A stretch of 64,000 bases of DNA from Paenibacillus algorifonticola (GTDB lineage Bacteria > Bacillota > Bacilli > Paenibacillales > Paenibacillaceae). The notes under the pieces are model-generated. The model had not been told where the DNA came from, did not search any database, and was given only the letters and a program-made list of their open reading frames with translations. The position numbers and the translations under genes were made by a program. The stretch lies in contig NZ_LAQO01000018.1 of assembly GCF_000971975.1 (NCBI RefSeq), forward strand, positions 62,001 through 126,000, read 5' to 3'. This document shows positions 61,959 through 64,000 of the stretch, piece after piece; within the stretch, counting starts at the first letter, position 1; each line of letters begins with the position of its first letter.

Positions 61959-64000
61959 TCAATCGTTCCATGCGCTTACAACTGCCGCCGAATAGCTGCC
62001 GTTGACCGTCGAGCTTACCGCCAAAACATGCTGAAGCTGAGCCGTTTGCTGCGGCACACCCAGCTGGGCATATGCGCCGCTTGCCATTTCACTTGCGGCT
62101 ACACCGCTCACAAGCTCCGCAGCCGCAGCAAGATGCAGCATTGAGCTGTAGGATTCGCCGAAGCCGGCGTATTCATTGAAGCTAAGGATTGGCGGCATCT
62201 GATCGACTGCGGCCATAGAGGATAGAGCTCGGCGCTCGCCCTCTGTTTCACCAGGCCTGCCGACCGTATTCAGCAAAATCAAGTCAAGCTGCGCCATGCC
62301 AATTCCCGCTTCATTTAATGCATCCGCTACCGCTCGGCAAAGCGTCGCTTCCTGCTGGGGACTATTTGCTGCTGTTCCAAATGCGGTGCCAAAGCCGCTT
62401 AATTCCGCATAAATGCTGGACTGCCTTTGCACGGCTTGCTCCCGATCACAAAGCACCATACAAACGCTGCCCTCCACCATGCGAAAGCGGCTTGCCTGCA
62501 GCCCTTTGGCACGGTCAATGTCTCTCGACAGCGCCGAGCATTCATCTCCCGCTCCAATGAGGCAGGAGGATAATGTACGCTCGCGGATTTTGCCTGCTGC
62601 ATACAGCGCAGCGGTTAGACCCTCATTGCCTCCTGTGCTGAATGAGCTGTTGAAGCCCAGAAGCTTCAGCTTTTCCGCTGTCTGCCCGGCAATTGAATTA
62701 ATAACGGTATGGGGAAAATAAATGCTGCTCGCATATTCCGGCCCTTTCACAAACACCGACTCCAAGTATTGAGAAATGCTGTCCGTACTGCCTCGGGCTG
62801 TGCCAAAAATAAAGCCGAGCTCTTCCTTCTCCACCTCGGTTATTTGTGCATCCTCCAGTGCAGCAAGTGCTGCTCCAATCGTATTTTGCGACAGCTGATT
62901 CATTCTGCGCTCATATTTGCTTTTGTCATATTCCTTCAAGGAAAAGGAGGAAACGCCGGAGGCTTTCGAGGAGGCCTGCTCTGCAAGCCAATTCACGATG
63001 CCGCCCTTATGAATTTGACCGCCGCCAACAGCACCAAGCCCAGTAATGACAACGCGCCGCTTGGCGTGCTCTGCCAGACTTTCCCTATGCGGCGTCGCTG
63101 CTTCGCTCAAGTCCGTCCGCAGCACTAATGAAACGTTGTGTCCGCCAAAGGCGGCATTATTGCTGACGATATATTTCGGACGCATCGGGCGCATGCTGTG
63201 CTGAATAATATCCGCCTCTTCGCAGCCTTCGCGCGGAGTGTCAAAATGCAGCGTCGCCGGCACATAACCCTGCTTGATCGCATAAAGCGAGGTCACAAGC
63301 TCCAGCGCAGCAGCGGTTCCCAGGCTGTGCCCAAAATACGCTTTGCTTGAGCTGACCGGAATGGTCAGCTGCTCGCCAAAGCTGCGTTTCAAACCGCTAA
63401 TTTCAGCGCGGTCATTCGCCTGCGTTCCGGTGCCGTGCGCGTTCACGTATTCAATATCCTGTTTGGCAACCTGCGCAAGGCTCAGGGCCATATCCACCGC
63501 CCGCTGCATCCCTGCGCCTTCCGGATGCGGCGCCGTCATATGATGGGCATCATTGCTCAGCCCATATGCACATAGCTCCGCATAGATGGTCGCCCCGCGC
63601 TGAACGGCGGCATCGAGCCGTTCCAGCACGACAAATGCCGCGCCTTCGCCCAGATTAAGGCCAAAGCGGCTGCCGAACGGCGAGGATAGCAGCGGATTAA
63701 GCGCCCGGAGTACATTAAATCCGGCATATACACTATGCGACAGCGGATCAGAACCGCCTGCGAGCATGACATCGGCATATCCCCAGCGAATCATGTCGCT
63801 GGCATAGCCGATTGCATTACCACTAGCGGCACATGCCGTATTTAACGTCGCCACCGGTCCCTGCACGCCTAGCAGCCGCGCAGTATCATCCCCCTGCTGA
63901 TAAAACGGATAATTAGCTGTATTCTCCTCATCCAGTGCCGACAAATCCCATTGCTGCTCCAGCGATAATATGCCGCCGTTGCACGTTCCAAGCGACAGCC
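61959..64000 (-). CDS. Fused ketosynthase and chain-length-factor-like protein (5' end outside window)
   Basis: The open frame continues past the window edge, so the N-terminal part is missing; 679 residues are visible. The first half is a FabF-type ketosynthase with an intact triad: Cys in NTACAASGN (codon 63831-63833), His in NAHGTGTQAND and His in SSKAYFGHSLG. A second ketosynthase-like domain begins at RRVVITGLGAVGGG. Its active-site region reads FNSSFSTGGNEG without Cys, and the His motifs are changed to LNTVGRPGET and FNEYAGFGES. An inactive second domain is the hallmark of a chain-length factor (KS-beta). In known type II polyketide systems the two are usually separate proteins. The gene heads the operon with ACP, reductase and small peptide. 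Confidence 0.85.
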   Translation of the reverse strand, partial: LSLGTCNGGILSLEQQWDLSALDEENTANYPFYQQGDDTARLLGVQGPVATLNTACAASGNAIGYASDMIRWGYADVMLAGGSDPLSHSVYAGFNVLRALNPLLSSPFGSRFGLNLGEGAAFVVLERLDAAVQRGATIYAELCAYGLSNDAHHMTAPHPEGAGMQRAVDMALSLAQVAKQDIEYVNAHGTGTQANDRAEISGLKRSFGEQLTIPVSSSKAYFGHSLGTAAALELVTSLYAIKQGYVPATLHFDTPREGCEEADIIQHSMRPMRPKYIVSNNAAFGGHNVSLVLRTDLSEAATPHRESLAEHAKRRVVITGLGAVGGGQIHKGGIVNWLAEQASSKASGVSSFSLKEYDKSKYERRMNQLSQNTIGAALAALEDAQITEVEKEELGFIFGTARGSTDSISQYLESVFVKGPEYASSIYFPHTVINSIAGQTAEKLKLLGFNSSFSTGGNEGLTAALYAAGKIRERTLSSCLIGAGDECSALSRDIDRAKGLQASRFRMVEGSVCMVLCDREQAVQRQSSIYAELSGFGTAFGTAANSPQQEATLCRAVADALNEAGIGMAQLDLILLNTVGRPGETEGERRALSSMAAVDQMPPILSFNEYAGFGESYSSMLHLAAAAELVSGVAASEMASGAYAQLGVPQQTAQLQHVLAVSSTVNGSYSAAVVSAWND

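Overview
The window looks like a Paenibacillus-type genome (Bacillota, Paenibacillaceae). The reasons are a small acid-soluble spore protein (SspI), a SleB-type cortex hydrolase, several LplA/LplB/YtcP-style sugar ABC transporters each paired with a YesM/YesN two-component system or a membrane AraC regulator, a LiaRS/Psp envelope-stress operon, and clear Gram-positive ribosome binding sites with frequent TTG starts. No rRNA, tRNA, CRISPR array or insertion sequence was seen. Most genes lie on the minus strand.

Positions 1-21700 are a carbohydrate-sensing and uptake region. It holds one YesM/YesN pair (55-2974); a second pair (9621-13052) with its transporter operon (two permeases, a lipoprotein, a large glycoside hydrolase-like protein; 3368-9469); and a third transporter with a membrane-anchored AraC regulator (13889-19739). 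A PL9-type pectate lyase (19975-21238) is broken by two single-base frameshifts. Relics of an AraC regulator (13246-13651) and an HD-GYP domain (about 21600-21705) also lie here. Paired direct repeats of the form GGxCATTTxT, 22-23 bp apart and 2 bp from a -35 box, precede the transporter operon and the kinase operon and recur at the left edge. They are strong candidates for YesN-type operators.

Positions 21700-41400 are mostly housekeeping and spore or stress genes: an SpoU-type methyltransferase, KtrA/KtrC, SspI, an orphan PhnM, an M24 peptidase, a LacI-controlled operon (LacI, two Gfo/Idh/MocA oxidoreductases, ThuA) with a visible operator, release factor 3, glucose-6-phosphate dehydrogenase, a YwmB-like protein, two uncharacterised genes, and a six-gene LiaRS/PspA/PspC operon that carries two PspA paralogues and no recognisable LiaF.

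Positions 41600-48750 hold a fourth sugar transporter with its own YesM/YesN pair. Then follow a soluble double-PAS chemoreceptor, a Fur-box-controlled ferredoxin-NADP reductase, a VOC protein, an ECF sigma/anti-sigma pair whose sigma gene lacks a normal start, a SleB-like hydrolase, and a large hybrid kinase with the order kinase-receiver-kinase.

The right end (58826-64000, running off the window) is the most unusual part. It is a compact operon encoding a fused ketosynthase plus chain-length-factor-like protein, an acyl carrier protein, a FabG-type reductase, an SDR that has lost its catalytic motifs, a 73-residue peptide with a bacteriocin-like double-glycine leader and two CxxC motifs, and a solute-binding lipoprotein. 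A family of about 100-nt two-hairpin repeats (four units at three loci, with compensatory base changes) is scattered through the window; two loci begin directly at the stop codon of a gene.
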